A stretch of 64,000 nt of DNA from Nymphalis io. Lineage: Eukaryota; Arthropoda; Insecta; Lepidoptera; Nymphalidae. Where the stretch lies: assembly GCF_905147045.1 (NCBI RefSeq), contig NC_065896.1, positions 9,821,001 to 9,885,000 of the forward strand, given 5' to 3'. A model generated the notes under the pieces. That model worked only from the letters and a program-made list of their open reading frames with translations. It did not search any database and was not told the DNA's origin. This document shows positions 20,988 to 33,955 of the stretch, piece by piece. How positions within the stretch are numbered: the first letter of the stretch is position 1; every line of letters begins with the position of its first letter. Position numbers and translations under genes: made by a program.

Positions 20988-21599
20988 CTGAAATGTAAAC
21001 AATGAAAATTAAGCATTTGAATTTTCTTATTGGCGATATACTAATAATTAATTCAAAAATCAATAACTAAGTATTAGAAGATAGAAGTCACTATTAAGAA
21101 GAGATTTTTGTTTAGCGCAGGCAGGCAGATGGTCAAATGCCATCTCTGCAGAAATACATTGGCACTGTCAGAGCTGGAAGAGATACAAAAGATTAAGTTA
21201 ATGTTGTGTTTCATTGTATGTAATGAATTTATCATCTACCTCCTCCCTCTACTGCAAACATTATATCTGATGGCTAATTAAGAGAAAGAGGTTGAAGGTC
21301 TTGAAATACTTATTTATTTTCACTAATTAAGTGATTTGATATCATTATACAATAAATAATATATTATCACAGTACGACATTATCGCTTGTCGTTGGAAAA
21401 ACAGGTCACGATTTCGATAAACAGCCAACGAGGATATATATGCCAGTAACAAGTGGATTTGAGACATTACTCGCCCATTGGCTCAGGACAATATTTCTTA
21501 TTTTAGTATATACTCATATTATAAGGTCGTTACTTCACCCTCGTGTTTGAGGCTTCAGTTGTAAATTAAAATTTTAACATATGCTTTATAAGAGCTGAG
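20988..21599. other. AT-rich interval right of the right-gene exons, nothing recognised
   Basis: If the candidate exons near 62.7 kb are real, this is the 3' end of a very large intron. No repeat or ORF of note. Confidence 0.35.
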
Positions 21600-21720
21600 A
21601 AAACGCATCGGTAATGTGTCATGTGAACCTTGGCAAGCACCATTGAATTATTCTGTGCCTAATTTGTGTTTATTTCTCATCTCGTTCCCTTTAGTAAATC
21701 GTGAGGAAATCTGCTTAGCC
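21600..21720 (+). repeat. Metulj-like SINE (family B), diverged fragment
   Basis: Phrases ggcaagcaccattgaattat, gtgcctaatttgtgtttat and aaatcgtgaggaaatctgct match the middle of family B. Confidence 0.5.
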
Positions 21721-21934
21721 GAATATCTTCTACATTTATCCAAAACCTTCGTTCCATCAACATTGTTATTACTTGCCGTAGTTTTTTTGTGTTCTATTTG
21801 TAACTTCAATAAGATTCCATTGATCGACCTGGTCAATAGATATGTATAAACTCATAAGCCATGGCCAGTTCCAGGTGATGTCACTCAGTTAGAAGATATT
21901 CAAAATTGTTGTTGGTCTTATATGCCAGATGAGA

Positions 21935-22050
21935 CGGCCCGAGGTAGTCAAACAGAACACATGACACTTAACCGAAGATTACTGGTTCAAACCGGGAAAG
22001 CACCACTGAATTTTCATGCGCTTAATTCTTATAAATTCATCTCGTAAAGA
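21935..22050 (+). repeat. Metulj-like SINE (family B), diverged 5' part
   Basis: Contains acttaaccgaagattactgg and ttcaaaccgggaaagcacca followed by ctgaattttcatgcgcttaa, matching the tRNA-like half of family B. Confidence 0.55.
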
Positions 22051-23059
22051 GTTCCGTTCAATCGAACTGGTTGACCCTGAAATTATCGCGTTCAAACAAT
22101 CTGTTCAGGCTTATGTAATAAATATATATGTGTCAGTATTTGTAATAAAATTACAATTGTATGTGTGTTTTTGTGTGTGTTGTTGTCATTTAATAGTAGA
22201 GTATTATATTATATTCTGGGCTTTTCATACAAAAAAGTTTTGATGCTTAGAAATTAAGACTTATAAAAAAAACTGTACCACTAATAAGTAAAATAAGGGT
22301 TCCTATTGTTATTTACTTATTTCTCCATTTACTTGGGGTTTAATTTTTTTAGAGTAAATATCATTGAAATTGCTTATAAATGACGAACGTTTATTTCGGA
22401 TACCTTTCAATTCTATTTATTATTTAATAACAAAATTCCAATGAACTTTTCATCTATTAAATAATCAAATTTATATATATTTTTTTATAAAATATACATG
22501 CGGTTATCAATATCATTTTAAATATATAAAGAGAAAGAAAAGCTATAAGAAGCTGTACACCTAGTGTAGGATCGGCTTTAACGGCTACAACGGTCACAAT
22601 AAAAGCGAGATATTATAAACAATATCCCGTAGAAAACGGAAACGACCATTGTCGTAATTTCGAAGTCTTTCCGAATCTGTAGTGATTTATTAAGTTTTTA
22701 TGATAATTTGTATTTTTTTCTCCGTAACCCTTTGAATATCTATACTTTCATTTATATAACAAATGGCTTTTTTAATATCGATAAAAACAATTCGAATTCA
22801 CGCCATAAAATGATCATCAATCATTCACAAATAAAGTCACTCAAAGGATTTTATATAAAAAAAAATACTTAGTTCATGTATTTTATTTTTACATTTACAT
22901 TTTGAATACTTTCTCGGACTAAATAAGTTTTTTAAGAGCACCATAAGTTACATCATTTCTGAACGTTTGAATCGATGAGAGATGAATTAATTTACGACTT
23001 CATCATAAATCTTGCGTAAGTTTCTAAATTAATTAGTCAGGTAGTCATAAGTAATGAAA
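22051..23059. other. AT-rich interval, nothing recognised
   Basis: No coding signal or repeat family seen. Confidence 0.35.
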
Positions 23060-23393
23060 TGTCGTCAGGTTCAATGTCAGACATGGCATTCTCAACGGAG
23101 ATTAGCCGACTACCGGCCTACCCAGGAATTATTAAAGTGTGTCCGCAAACACACATGCGCTTTATATTCAATCACTCTCATAATCAAATGAGACAGCAAT
23201 TCGCATGAGGTAAAGATCAGACACATGACACAGGAAACAGGGCTGTTACTGAAAATTATCTAACAGAAATACTATTCCCCTCATTCTAGTCACGAGTTTA
23301 TATTTGAACCTAGGATGAACTTGAAATTGAACTGCAGCTTTATAAACTAGCTTTTTTTAGATTGTAGACGAATCTAGCTTGTAGACCAACGAG
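23060..23393 (-). repeat. tRNA-derived SINE (family D), strongly diverged
   Basis: Read on the minus strand it begins gcctcgttggtctacaagct, matching the head at 1264. Further along, parts of the body (atttgaacctagg, gtgtgtccgcaaacacacat) are still visible in order. Confidence 0.5.
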
Positions 23394-24120
23394 GCTATTT
23401 ATTGATAGGCTAAAGTATATGTACATATAAAAAAGAAAGACAGTAACTTTTTATTGCCACACAATGAACAAATAATGACAATTTAAATTTCACGTATTTT
23501 AGCCGAGTCGCTCAGTATTGCTGGTTTAATATCTAATACAAGCTTAACCCACCATGTCTACTGCGGGCTTTTGGATATCTTTGAACGTCCCCACTCCACA
23601 AAAATTTGACATATTTCCTTATGTTTATTCCAATTGTTACTTTACCGTTAAACATAAACGAGATGAATTAAAAATATATTTTACATAGTAATGATAACAT
23701 CTCTCATTCAATATAAATAAACAATAACATTTCAATAATAACTTTATTGAAATGTTATGATGCAAGTAAGTTACCAGTGCCTATTACATTATTAAATTAT
23801 AATTAATTAATTATCTGAGGTTAGTTTGCACTTACACCAAAGTGACCGAAAATAATTAATATTTACAAAGGCTTCCATTTGATTGCTAACTTTGTTATAT
23901 AATTAATTAAAATAATAAGGAAATTTATTTAACTATGTTGCATGTTTTACAATAAGCGTTCAGTTCAAGCTTTTCTGCCTTAACAGACTATTTACCTTAA
24001 GAAATTGTACTAAGCTATATTTATCAAAAAATGTTATGCGATAATTCCTTCTGAATAACTTTAGGTCATAATAGGTTTATAATTTCAAAGACTAATTGTA
24101 CCGTGGCCAGAAACAGTCAA
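23394..24120. other. AT-rich interval, nothing recognised
   Basis: No coding signal or repeat family seen. Confidence 0.35.
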
Positions 24121-24440
24121 AAAAAAACTGTACCGTAGGAGATCTAGACACGCAAGTAGCGTGTCAAACCAAGTTCAAGCTAACAGAACTGGCGAGCAGC
24201 ACCGTGTGTAATATTACACGAACCATTTGGAGCCACATTTGACCCCCTTATAACTCAAAAACTATTTCACATAAATATGTCAAATTTATATATATTAAGA
24301 CTTGCAAGATACATACGTGCTTCAAATTTTATAAACACACCTTAAAGGGTTATTTAGATAATAACATCCAAAAATCGTCATTTTTATCACTGACTGACCC
24401 ATAGATCAAAACTCTAACTCAGTTCCAGATGACCTAGAAA
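24121..24440 (+). repeat. Unclassified structured element with hairpin and palindrome
   Basis: Contains a perfect stem gacacgc/gcgtgtc around aagta (24147-24165), then a GC-richer block and a 14-base palindrome GTGTAATATTACAC (24206-24219), followed by ccatttggagccacatttga. It has no ORF and no copy elsewhere in the window. It looks like a conserved or repeated unit but I cannot place it. Confidence 0.35.
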
Positions 24441-25107
24441 GTTCTAATTTGTTAGTGTGTTGTAGTTGTATTCCACTCGTTATATATTCATCATCATTAA
24501 TTTTGATTGCTGATTACATTACAGGCACTATAAGTAAGTGTTCCTAATAGAATCAATTAATTGAAAATTTATAATAAAATTATAAAAATTTACTAGATAA
24601 TTTCTGTACAAAAAGAAATGATATCGCACCAAAAAATGTGAAATGAAAGCCAAGTTCAATGGTCAGTCCTGAAATTTATTTATAATAACATAAAATATTT
24701 TATAACAATTTAAATATCATTTCTTCTTATAACTTAGGATAATATATTGAAGCCTCTGACTTAGCTAGTTTTGATATTATTAATTATTTATTATATTAAT
24801 TCCGTAGCTGAAGAACCTAAGCAATTTTATATTATAAGCAGATATTCGAAATTTAACCAATTACATTTTGTCATCGGCATCGTTTTCATGCATTTCTTCA
24901 AAATTAAAATTGCACTCCAGCTTAACTGTCTATGTTAATGATCTCGTTGGCCCATTGCTTGATTTTGAAGAACAAGGAGGAAGCGAATACTTATATTGTT
25001 GGATGTTTGTTAGACAGCGGCGCTCGAATGGCTAGACGAATCATGAAATGTGAAAAACTCGATTAAGACGTGGTGTTTCACGTCGTTAACTAAGTTTATT
25101 TATAAAA
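24441..25107. other. AT-rich interval, nothing recognised
   Basis: No coding signal or repeat family seen. Confidence 0.35.
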
Positions 25108-25392
25108 TAGGAAGGCGGACGAGTATACGGGCCATCTGATAGTAAGTGGTCACCAACGGTCATAGACATTGGCATTGTAAGAAATGTTAACCATCGCTTA
25201 CATCGCCAATGCGCCACCAACCTTGGGAATAAAGATTTTATGTTCCTTGTGCCTGTAATTAAACTGGCTCACTCAGCTTCAAACCGGAACACAACAATAC
25301 CAAGTACTGCTGTTTTGCGGTAGAATATCTGATGAGTGGGTAGTTCCTACCCAGACGAGTTTATACAAAGCTCTACCACCAATGAAGTAAGT
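25108..25392 (-). repeat. Family A retroposon, near full length
   Basis: Begins ataggaaggcggacgagtat, includes gccaatgcgccaccaacctt and ends ctaccaccaatgaagt. Confidence 0.85.
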
Positions 25393-25849
25393 ATATTTAA
25401 TTAAAATAATTCACTTCGCTATTCGCTATTAGAATTGTCATAAATGTTTTTGGAATATACGTAGAAGATCCATTCAAATAAAGTACTTAATAAATTTGCA
25501 GTAAATATAACAGGTTATGCAGAGCGTGCGTGATATATGTATACCCTATTAGATGCATGCTACTGATATGAATACTTAGGTCCCATAGTTGCCAGCTCAT
25601 AAAATAGAACAGACGCAACAGGCAGTTTCAACAGTGTGCCATCATGCGCCAGATGGGACATGCCCGAATACTATTGAAATATTATAGTAATATTCAATAT
25701 TTAATATGCATAATTGCTTGCAAAGTTTTAATTTTTTAATACTAGAAATACGCCAAATACTATACTAATATCTATTTGTAGTAGGAGCCGCCCAGTTTTT
25801 TGAACATGTACATTTTAACCGATGAGTACATGATGACATGATGATGGTT
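25393..25849. other. AT-rich interval, nothing recognised
   Basis: No coding signal or repeat family seen. Confidence 0.35.
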
Positions 25850-26090
25850 CCCACCTGGTGCTTACTATTGAATTTTCACCTTGATTTCGTTTATAGATCA
25901 TCTCGGGCTGGGAATGAAAACATCATAAGAAAGCCTACATGTGTCTACATGTGTGTGTGTTGAAAATCTACCACATATGTATCTACTAACCCGCATTGAA
26001 GCAACGTGATGGAATACTCTTTTAAACTTTCCAACCTTCTTCCCAAATGGAGAGGAGGACTTAAAAATGGTACACTTACGGACTGCTTCC
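25850..26090 (+). repeat. Metulj-like SINE (family B), diverged
   Basis: tgcttactattgaattttca, aaacatcataagaaagcct, ctaacccgcattgaagcaac and tggagaggaggactta follow the family order with many changes. Confidence 0.65.
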
Positions 26091-26569
26091 ATTTATATTA
26101 ATCGACGATTTTGTAAAATAATGAAGTAAAAAATAAATAACAATAAATTAATATTTGTAAAGTCGTCAGTTTTATAAGTACAGTAAAATGGAACCACATA
26201 CATATTTGAAAGAAAAAGCACTATATTAAAAGAAGTTGTCAAATGCAATTACGATAGATTTACTATTCTCATTTGTAGGATAAATAATTTATTGCTTCTA
26301 GGGCTATTGAAGTGAAGTAACGATCGATTTGCGTACAAAAATAGTGCCTAGGTGTTATATAAAAAAATAAGTAGATAATGAAAAAGAGCACAATGTAAAA
26401 TTGGAAATACACCAGAGCTTATGGAAGTTACCCATCAGGAGAGTTTTTTGAGTCAATCTCACTGAGACTAGCCAAAATATATGCTATGTATTATAGCTAT
26501 GGTCCCGTCGAACTATTGTTCGATGGGACGATAATCTGATACAATTTCAGAGATATGAGGTTTAGAAAT
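26091..26569. other. AT-rich interval, nothing recognised
   Basis: No coding signal or repeat family seen. Confidence 0.35.
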
Positions 26570-26735
26570 AAAGGATTGATGTGCTTTCCAAGGCACGGGA
26601 ACGAAATTAGTAGCACCTCTTCTAGTTTCTCAGCCGCTACAGAGTATACCTAATAAAATACCAATAGCTTTTATTAGCCCGATCCAGAATTCGGCCCGAG
26701 ACAAACCTGTAGCCGTAAGAGCGGGCTAGTTAGAT
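26570..26735 (-). repeat. tRNA-derived SINE (family D), diverged
   Basis: gtgctttccaaggcacggga and cttttattagcccgatccag followed by aattcgg correspond to the complement of the D1 copy at 1261-1605. Confidence 0.5.
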
Positions 26736-26756
26736 CAAGGACGTTTATTTTTGACG

Positions 26757-26779
26757 TTGATTGATTGATTGATTGATTT
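26757..26779. repeat. (TTGA)n microsatellite
   Basis: Five to six tandem TTGA units. Confidence 0.8.
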
Positions 26780-29609
26780 GAATCTTTTCATATAATAATC
26801 ATGAAAAATATATAAATGATAACATTAGCAATTACAATAGTAATCAAATAATGATCTACATTTGACTCATTAATAAAATATATTAATTACGTGTTTTGAG
26901 GAAAGAAAGCAAATATAAAATATAAACAAATTTAATTGTTATGTGTTAAAACTTATTCAATATATATTTTTTGCTTATTTTTATTTCCTTATAATCTATA
27001 TAATTTAATATATAGGTACTACATGATTGTGCAAAGACAAACGCACAATACGGAGACCTTATTAAAAATTTCCGGTCATCCGTCAGAATGACTGGCCGTT
27101 TTTAAATTAAATATCTTTGTTAATAACATACGGACTTACTATAAACTTGGCTTAGCAGAATATTAACGAAGGCTCGTAACTACTCATTAGTCTTCTAGAC
27201 CGTTCTTAGATAATATAATAAATTCATACATTACGGTTACACACCACCGAATCGTCAAAAACAGAAGTTAAACTTCGTTTATTGCGGTGATTGTTTTTTT
27301 ACTGCTTTCACCCACATTCATTGCCACTCATTAGCACTGCAAGAGGTGTACGCTATTCCTTACGACGTTAATGTACCGCAATCCATGAAATTTAAGATGT
27401 GCCTTGAGCCTCTATTTTTAGTATATATACATTTTTAAAGCGTAAATATAAAGATAATATAATTTCTAAATAACTCGATTACAGCATCATTTATTTGTTA
27501 TCAATTATGTTATTTTTAAATAATATATATTAATTGTGAATACGATAACACTAAGCACACGGGCGAATTCTAATCTCATCGTGGTTCGACCAAGATCAGT
27601 AGACTTATAAGTCCAACGATGCATCGAAACCAATCGTTTAAAACGAAAGTCACCAATAGTTAGAAATACATAAACATTATTAGTGGCGGATGTCGTGTTT
27701 GTATCGTGGCATTAACTCTTTCATGTAACATTAGTTTGAGCTCCTTCGTGATTTTCATAGCCCGATTTATGGCTCTGAAAATCCATGAAAATGACGCGGT
27801 GGGCACACCTCACACCGCCGCATGAACCAAATTGTTTTTTTTTTTAATTCTAGCTTTTTCACACATGTGATTTATATATACCGCGATTATGTCCGGCTTA
27901 GAAGCCTTTCACGTGTTCACACAGCATAAGTAGTGATTATACTACAATTTCTGAGGTGTTAAAAATAAGACAGCTTAGTTCTCTAGTGTTATGAAAATAA
28001 TTGCTTACTTAAAAATTATGCAATTTTCTTTTAAGAAATTAATTATTAATAAATAAAATAATTTATTATTTAATATAAAACCGCGATTAGCATTCTCCTA
28101 AATGTAGGCGTATATATTGTTTAAGCGAGCTTAAAAAATGTGCATTCAAATGTATTAAAATGTTGTATTATCTTAACGTTACATTTAAAACGTTGCAATT
28201 TAATTTGAGCTTGAAGTTGGACTCTCATTTATATCCAAAGAAGGACAATTTTAATATGTTATGTATTCAAGTCATAAGGTGTGGTATCAATTAATTTGCC
28301 ATTTTGTCTCCTATGAATTAAAAATCAATAAGTATTAAACAGTACATGGTTAATTAAACTAATTTTATATTTAATGTGAATATAAACGTTAAACTAATTG
28401 TTTTGTGATTCAAAAGTGATTGTAAGAGTCTTCTAGATTCAATGTTGATTTCTGATTCTTAAATTAATGGATCATTCCATGTTTATGGTTTTTTTATTGA
28501 AGGTGGACAAAGATATATACTTTTGCTTCGACTTTGAGAAGACTCCTCTTTATTTAAATTAATTGTAAAACACACACATTTAAATAATAATATATTTAAT
28601 TTGATTTTTTATAAGAAGGATATGACTTTGTTTTTAGATAAACTCGTATTCTATTTACATTATATAAAAGTAAATTACAAAGCTACCAGGTCAATTATGC
28701 GTCCGTTGTCCATATTATTTACTGTCTTATTTGAAAAATGTGTTTTATACATGCAATGGTATTATTTTATTTGAAGTTAAGAAAGGATATATTATTGTGT
28801 GGACTAATTTTCAGGGGAATGACGTATTTTTGAACTAGTCTCATATATTGTAATCCAGTCTTCTTTTAAAAAAAAAAGTTGTTTTGTTCAGTCACGCTTA
28901 GTATTACGCTTACTAAAAATGAGGAAGCTTATTTTTTGTCACGCCTAACTGAGTAAAATTTCTAAAACAATATATATATATTATTTATCAAATAATGCAG
29001 CGCATTTCCAAAAAGTTTTAATAGGTTAATTAGGATATATATATTTTTTATAAGTAGCAGTGCTTCGTAATTTTACCCTTATTAAATTTAAGCTATTTAT
29101 GTGAAAATCGTGAGTCATATTTCGTATTGATAATTAAAATAGTTTGATGTTTTAAAAAAAATTACAATTTAAAAAAACTTAAATTAAAGTATTTCTAATA
29201 TTTAATTACTTATTGTATTGTTATGCTTACTTTGTCATTATATATTAAGACGTTATATGCAGACGTTCGTTAAATATAAAAAAAAAATGCTTCAAAAACA
29301 CTGTTGTATGATTCAATGTTGTTGTTTTTTCAAACAGAATTTTGTGAACTCGTTTTGAGCTAAAGACATTAGCGACAATCAAAGTGAAAAGGCCACACTA
29401 GAAAAATCGTGTTTTTTCACTATTTCAAAAAGATTTAATCGCTTTCAAAGCAATTCAGCTCTGTTATGTTGATTAACGACTTCAAATTACACAACAAATA
29501 ATCGTAAATTAAATTTTATTTAGTCACTATTTGATACTGAAATAGAAATGGCAACTAAAAAAAATTGAAATGGTAAGGGAATAATCGTTTTAACACTAGA
29601 AATATTTTT
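26780..29609. other. 2.8-kb AT-rich interval, nothing recognised
   Basis: No transposable element, coding block or splice-site cluster was seen. Confidence 0.35.
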
Positions 29610-29896
29610 TTTATAGAATAGGAAGGCGGACAAGCATATGGGCCACCTGATGGTAAGTGAACACCAACGCTCTTAGACATTGGCATTGTAAGAAATGTCA
29701 ACCATCGCTTACATATCCAATGCGCCACCAACCTTGGGAACTAAGATTTTATGTCCCTTGTGCCTGTAATTACACTGGCTCACTCACCCTTCAAACCGGA
29801 ACACAACAATATCAAGTATTGCTGTTTTGCGGTAGAATATCTGATGAGTGGGTGGTACCTACCCAGACGAGCTTGCACAAAGCCCTACCACCAGTA
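29610..29896 (-). repeat. Family A retroposon, near full length
   Basis: Begins tttttttatagaataggaag (complement of an A-tail) and ends caaagccctaccaccagt. The 91-residue open frame across it is repeat-derived. Confidence 0.85.
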
Positions 29897-29939
29897 GTTT
29901 TTATGGGAAATAAATATGTGAAATATCTTTAATATGATG

Positions 29940-30060
29940 TGAGACTTTCTGGGCACAGCAGCGGCTCTCAACTAAGCCTCATGCATAAGAGATACCAGTA
30001 CACCACACAGTACCAGAGTGTGTGCACAAACACAGATGCACTCTTTATTTCCGCATTCTT
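29940..30060 (-). repeat. Possible family D SINE fragment
   Basis: gtgtgtgcacaaacacagat and the preceding block resemble the distal part of family D. The match is weak. Confidence 0.3.
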
Positions 30061-30446
30061 ACATACCGATGAAATCAATCAAAATATTTTAAAAAATATA
30101 CTAATTTATTTTATTTATATTATTCACTTATGGATTTTTAAAGGCAGTGTTAAAACAATAAAAATGCAAAGGTTTGTTTAGTAAATATAACAAGTACAAA
30201 CTGCTCGTAGGTATGTATGTATAGATTTTCCGCCGTACCAGCTATGTGCGGTTACTGATTGAAGATAACCTGGTATTGACTTTCGCTACAATCAAAACAC
30301 GTATAAATACACAATGAGTGTATGAGTGTATTCCGACTTTTTGGAGAATAGGTAAAGTTTGATTTGTTTTGTAGATATACAGCTTTGTTTATTTAGATAT
30401 AGTGTACATGGATAAATCAATTTCGTATTAACATTTTAACACACCA

Positions 30447-30535
30447 ATCCGTTTTAAAGCGGTGTAGTGAAATACACTCCAATACCTTCTATTCAAAGAG
30501 CCTTACCACAGCATTAGGATATGCGCAAGCTGTTC
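30447..30535 (+). repeat. Metulj-like SINE (family B), diverged 3' part
   Basis: caccaatccg, gcggtgtagtgaaatacact, accacagcattaggat and caagctgtt follow the 3' block of family B. Confidence 0.5.
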
Positions 30536-31374
30536 ATTAATTACTTAAATTTATCTTTTCAATTTAATCATATGTATTCAAGTTTTCGCTAACGTAATTT
30601 TTTTTTCTATCAACAATGTGTTTTATTGTATAGAATGAAGTTTTAATACTAATAAGGAGACAGCAGAAAACTGCTGGATTAGCAATTCAGCCTTTATTTT
30701 GATCGCTAGTGGATGGTGTATGGATGAATAAGAAGATGTCATCGTGTGGTTTGGTAAATTAGCAAAGAGTCATCTTATTTCAACCCATGGTGTCGTAAGA
30801 GCGGGCTAAGTAAAATTATTATATGCAAAAAACCTTTGCGAACTCTGAAGGCGTAAAATTCTGCCCCATTATTTTACGACTCCAAATAAATGCAATAAGG
30901 ACGTGCGAACGATGTTCACATCTCCAGAACTAGTTTTGAAAATCACAATATTATTGAAAACGTGAATTATTGAAAATGACATTTTATCATTGTAATAGTA
31001 AAATTATTCTTTATTTTTATTTAAAAAATCAACACGAACAGTTTAAAACCATTTGTTATAAATACATTACCAAAACACGCTACAAGTTAACTTCACATGA
31101 AACTTATTAATTTTGTAAAGTAAAACGCAAGCTACACCAAACGTAAAGTTTAAAACTATACCTAAACAATTAATTTAATTTACTGCGCCGTATGATGATA
31201 CGAAATTAAAGTATTCGAACTATGTATAATATTTAAAATAAACCACATATTAAAACTGAAGTACATTTTTTTATTGTATATATTTAATTATAACGTTGAT
31301 TGGTCAATAGTAATATTTTTCGGAGCACATACACCCGAATCTATCATATCAAACTCAATAACGAATATTTATTT
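30536..31374. other. AT-rich interval, nothing recognised
   Basis: No coding signal or clear repeat seen. Confidence 0.35.
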
Positions 31375-31475
31375 ATTTATTTATTTTTTTATATGCGCCG
31401 GGAAGGCAAATGACTCTACTCCACCTGATGGTAAGTGGTAGTAGAGTCCAAACGCGACGACGGCCAGTACAGTCG
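31375..31475 (-). mobile_element. 3' UTR scrap of the CR1/Jockey-like non-LTR element
   Basis: tatgcgccgggaaggcaaat and ccacctgatggtaagtggta followed by aacgcgacgacggccagtac are the complement of 4165-4262. The A-rich tail appears here as a T-rich tract. Confidence 0.7.
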
Positions 31476-33324
31476 GGAAGAATGTTATATAAATAAGAAA
31501 ATTAATTATGTTTAACCGCTCTTAGAAATGTTGAATTTTGAATCGTTTTTCTTATAATGAATTATTTTGGCTCTACCCGCTTAAAAAATATTTTATCGGT
31601 ACTAAATCATTACTTTGCCATTCGCTGCTCATGTTAATTTACGTGACTGCCCAATAAAGGAGTGTATTGTTTTCAGAGTTCATGTATACCATCATACCGA
31701 GTGATACGGGTTTCAATATATTCATTCGTTTACGGCAATCGTTTTTTTTATATGAAATTTATAATGGTTTTTTCACAAATTAGTTGACATTATTTAGTGT
31801 TTCATACAAATTCATTGTTTTTAAATATGCAAAGTTTCAAGTCATTTGACATCTAGTTTCGAAGATCTTGTGAGGAGTACTGACTCCTGTCCAGTCAGTG
31901 GTATTTCGTTTATATATAATATATAGGTTAAATAATTACTATTAATTTCTCTTAGAATTTTAAACATGTACAATTTCAATGGAAAATCTTTAATAACGTA
32001 ATAATTTCATAGAAATTTTGTGTATTATGTGAAATATGTATGAAGTAAACAAATATGTTTGATTCAGTTGCGACTCGGCGTCATTTAACCTGCGTCTTTT
32101 GCTAAGTAGTGCAGAGGATTACTTTTCAATTTGTGCTTTTGAAAAATGAATTTTTCCTCTCGGGAAATATCAATACACGTAATCAACAAACTAGATGGTG
32201 AACTTGTTTCGTAAAATGCGCAATTTAGTCCGTATTATGCAGATGAGGACATCGATTTTCTAATGGAATTTTAAATTTAAATATAATTTTAGAATAAGAG
32301 GTTTCGTTTTTGATTAAAACTTTTTTGTCATCCGTAAAAGAAAGATAAATAGTTTTTTTTTTTTTAATTAAAAGTTTATAAAAACTATGTTGTGTACTGG
32401 TGATAATGCTTTATACAGGCCCATCTGGGGTGGCACTACCTCTTTTATTCTAACACCAAACAGTATTACAAATAAAGCGAAACGCTAAATTTTTATTTGT
32501 TAATTTTAAGTAATTACACAATGTTAAAAAAAAAAAACCATTCGGATATTTGTCATTACTTTCATGATTAACTTTTTTTTAATTTAAATATTTTCTGTTT
32601 CTGTAGCTTCGTACAATATTATTACTAATCATACGCCGTGTATCCGTCAAAGAGCTATCTATACCGTTGAATTTATAATAATTGAATAGATAGGCAAAAA
32701 ATTGCATGATGTTAACTTGGCCCAACCTACCTTGGTTTCTTTTATTATGATAGGATTCCTAAGGACTCTAAGACTATTTCCACAATCAGTAATCCACTGC
32801 ACAGAGATGAAAACACTATAGCTTAGTAAGCAACAATAATTAAAGTACGTCCGTTCAGAGAATTAAAGTATAAAACTACCCACGATTTTAAGCGAAAAAC
32901 CTTTTTTGGTACATATTTGTAAGGCCTCCAATTAACCGAGAGCCGTAGTGTATTTACTGTTTCTATTTGCCGTATTCGTTCCGAACTCAGAATTCTTGAT
33001 GATATTTTCCTATACGTATGCACGGAATCAGATATTTTGCTTGCATATTACAGTGATGCGCATCCTATCGATTTATCAATGTCAACACCTGAGCAAACTG
33101 CATATCGAAGAAGAATTTCAAATTTAAATTTATTTCAAATTTGTTTAACAATGTATTCGTTTTAACATTATTTTAAAAATGGAACTGGAATATCTAACAC
33201 TCATAGTAAGACATGTTAATACTGGTCAGTATTCATTTGTCACGACTAAATGGACCGAATAATCATTCATATGAATTATAGGGGAATTACCATATATAAT
33301 CATTTTCGGCTTCATTTGTAAACG
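31476..33324. other. 1.8-kb AT-rich interval, nothing recognised
   Basis: No coding block or repeat family seen. Confidence 0.35.
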
Positions 33325-33410
33325 TTGTTAAGCAATACTGTCTTCTTTTTTCGTATGTCAAATTAATAATGACAGAATGAGATAATTTGTGTTTAACTAA
33401 ATTGTCAATA
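33325..33410 (+). mobile_element. MITE-like repeat (family F)
   Basis: gttaagcaatactgtcttct, gtcaaattaataatgacaga and tgtgtttaactaaat match 9110-9222. Confidence 0.5.
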
Positions 33411-33477
33411 AGCAACATTTATATGAAAGTATTTTTATAAAAATATGTAAGTAATTACATCTATGATGATTTCAGCC

Positions 33478-33955
33478 ACGGCGGCGTCTCTCAAGAGTGT
33501 TTTTTTTACACTTAATAGGCAAGCGTTTCACCGTTGACTTGCCTGATCTTAAGCATCGAGACGGTCTAAGATGTAGCATGCTTGCCTAAAAGAAACCTGT
33601 TCACTCTGGATTTGTAGACACCAACGTTATACCTATCAGGAAGACTAGTCAACTCTGCGGGTTTTATTATAGTGAACAAGTGTATGCGCAAACTCAAGTG
33701 TAGTCTCTATTCCCTTACTCTCATCATCCGATGAAACGGAAAATCCGACACGACTGAAAACAGATCAGAAGGACCATGCTTGCCGAGGCACAAAGGAAGT
33801 GTAAACACAGCCTGTTTCCAAAAACTGGGCCAGTTACTAAGAATTTCTCGACCGAACCTAATAACTTTCTAATGACGCTACCCATTGGTTTCATCTCAAG
33901 ACCTTGAAATTTACGGCCTTATAATCTAGCTACTCAGTCACTAATGTGATTCGAA
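33478..33955 (-). repeat. Family D SINE interrupted by another repeat
   Basis: Both ends resemble family D (cacggcggcgtctctcaaga at the left; ccttataatctagctactca at the right). Roughly 33498-33650 does not fit: gacttgcctgatcttaagca, followed by atgcttgcctaaaagaaacc and tgttcactc, looks like the tail of a different retroposon, so the insertion is probably nested. Confidence 0.45.
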
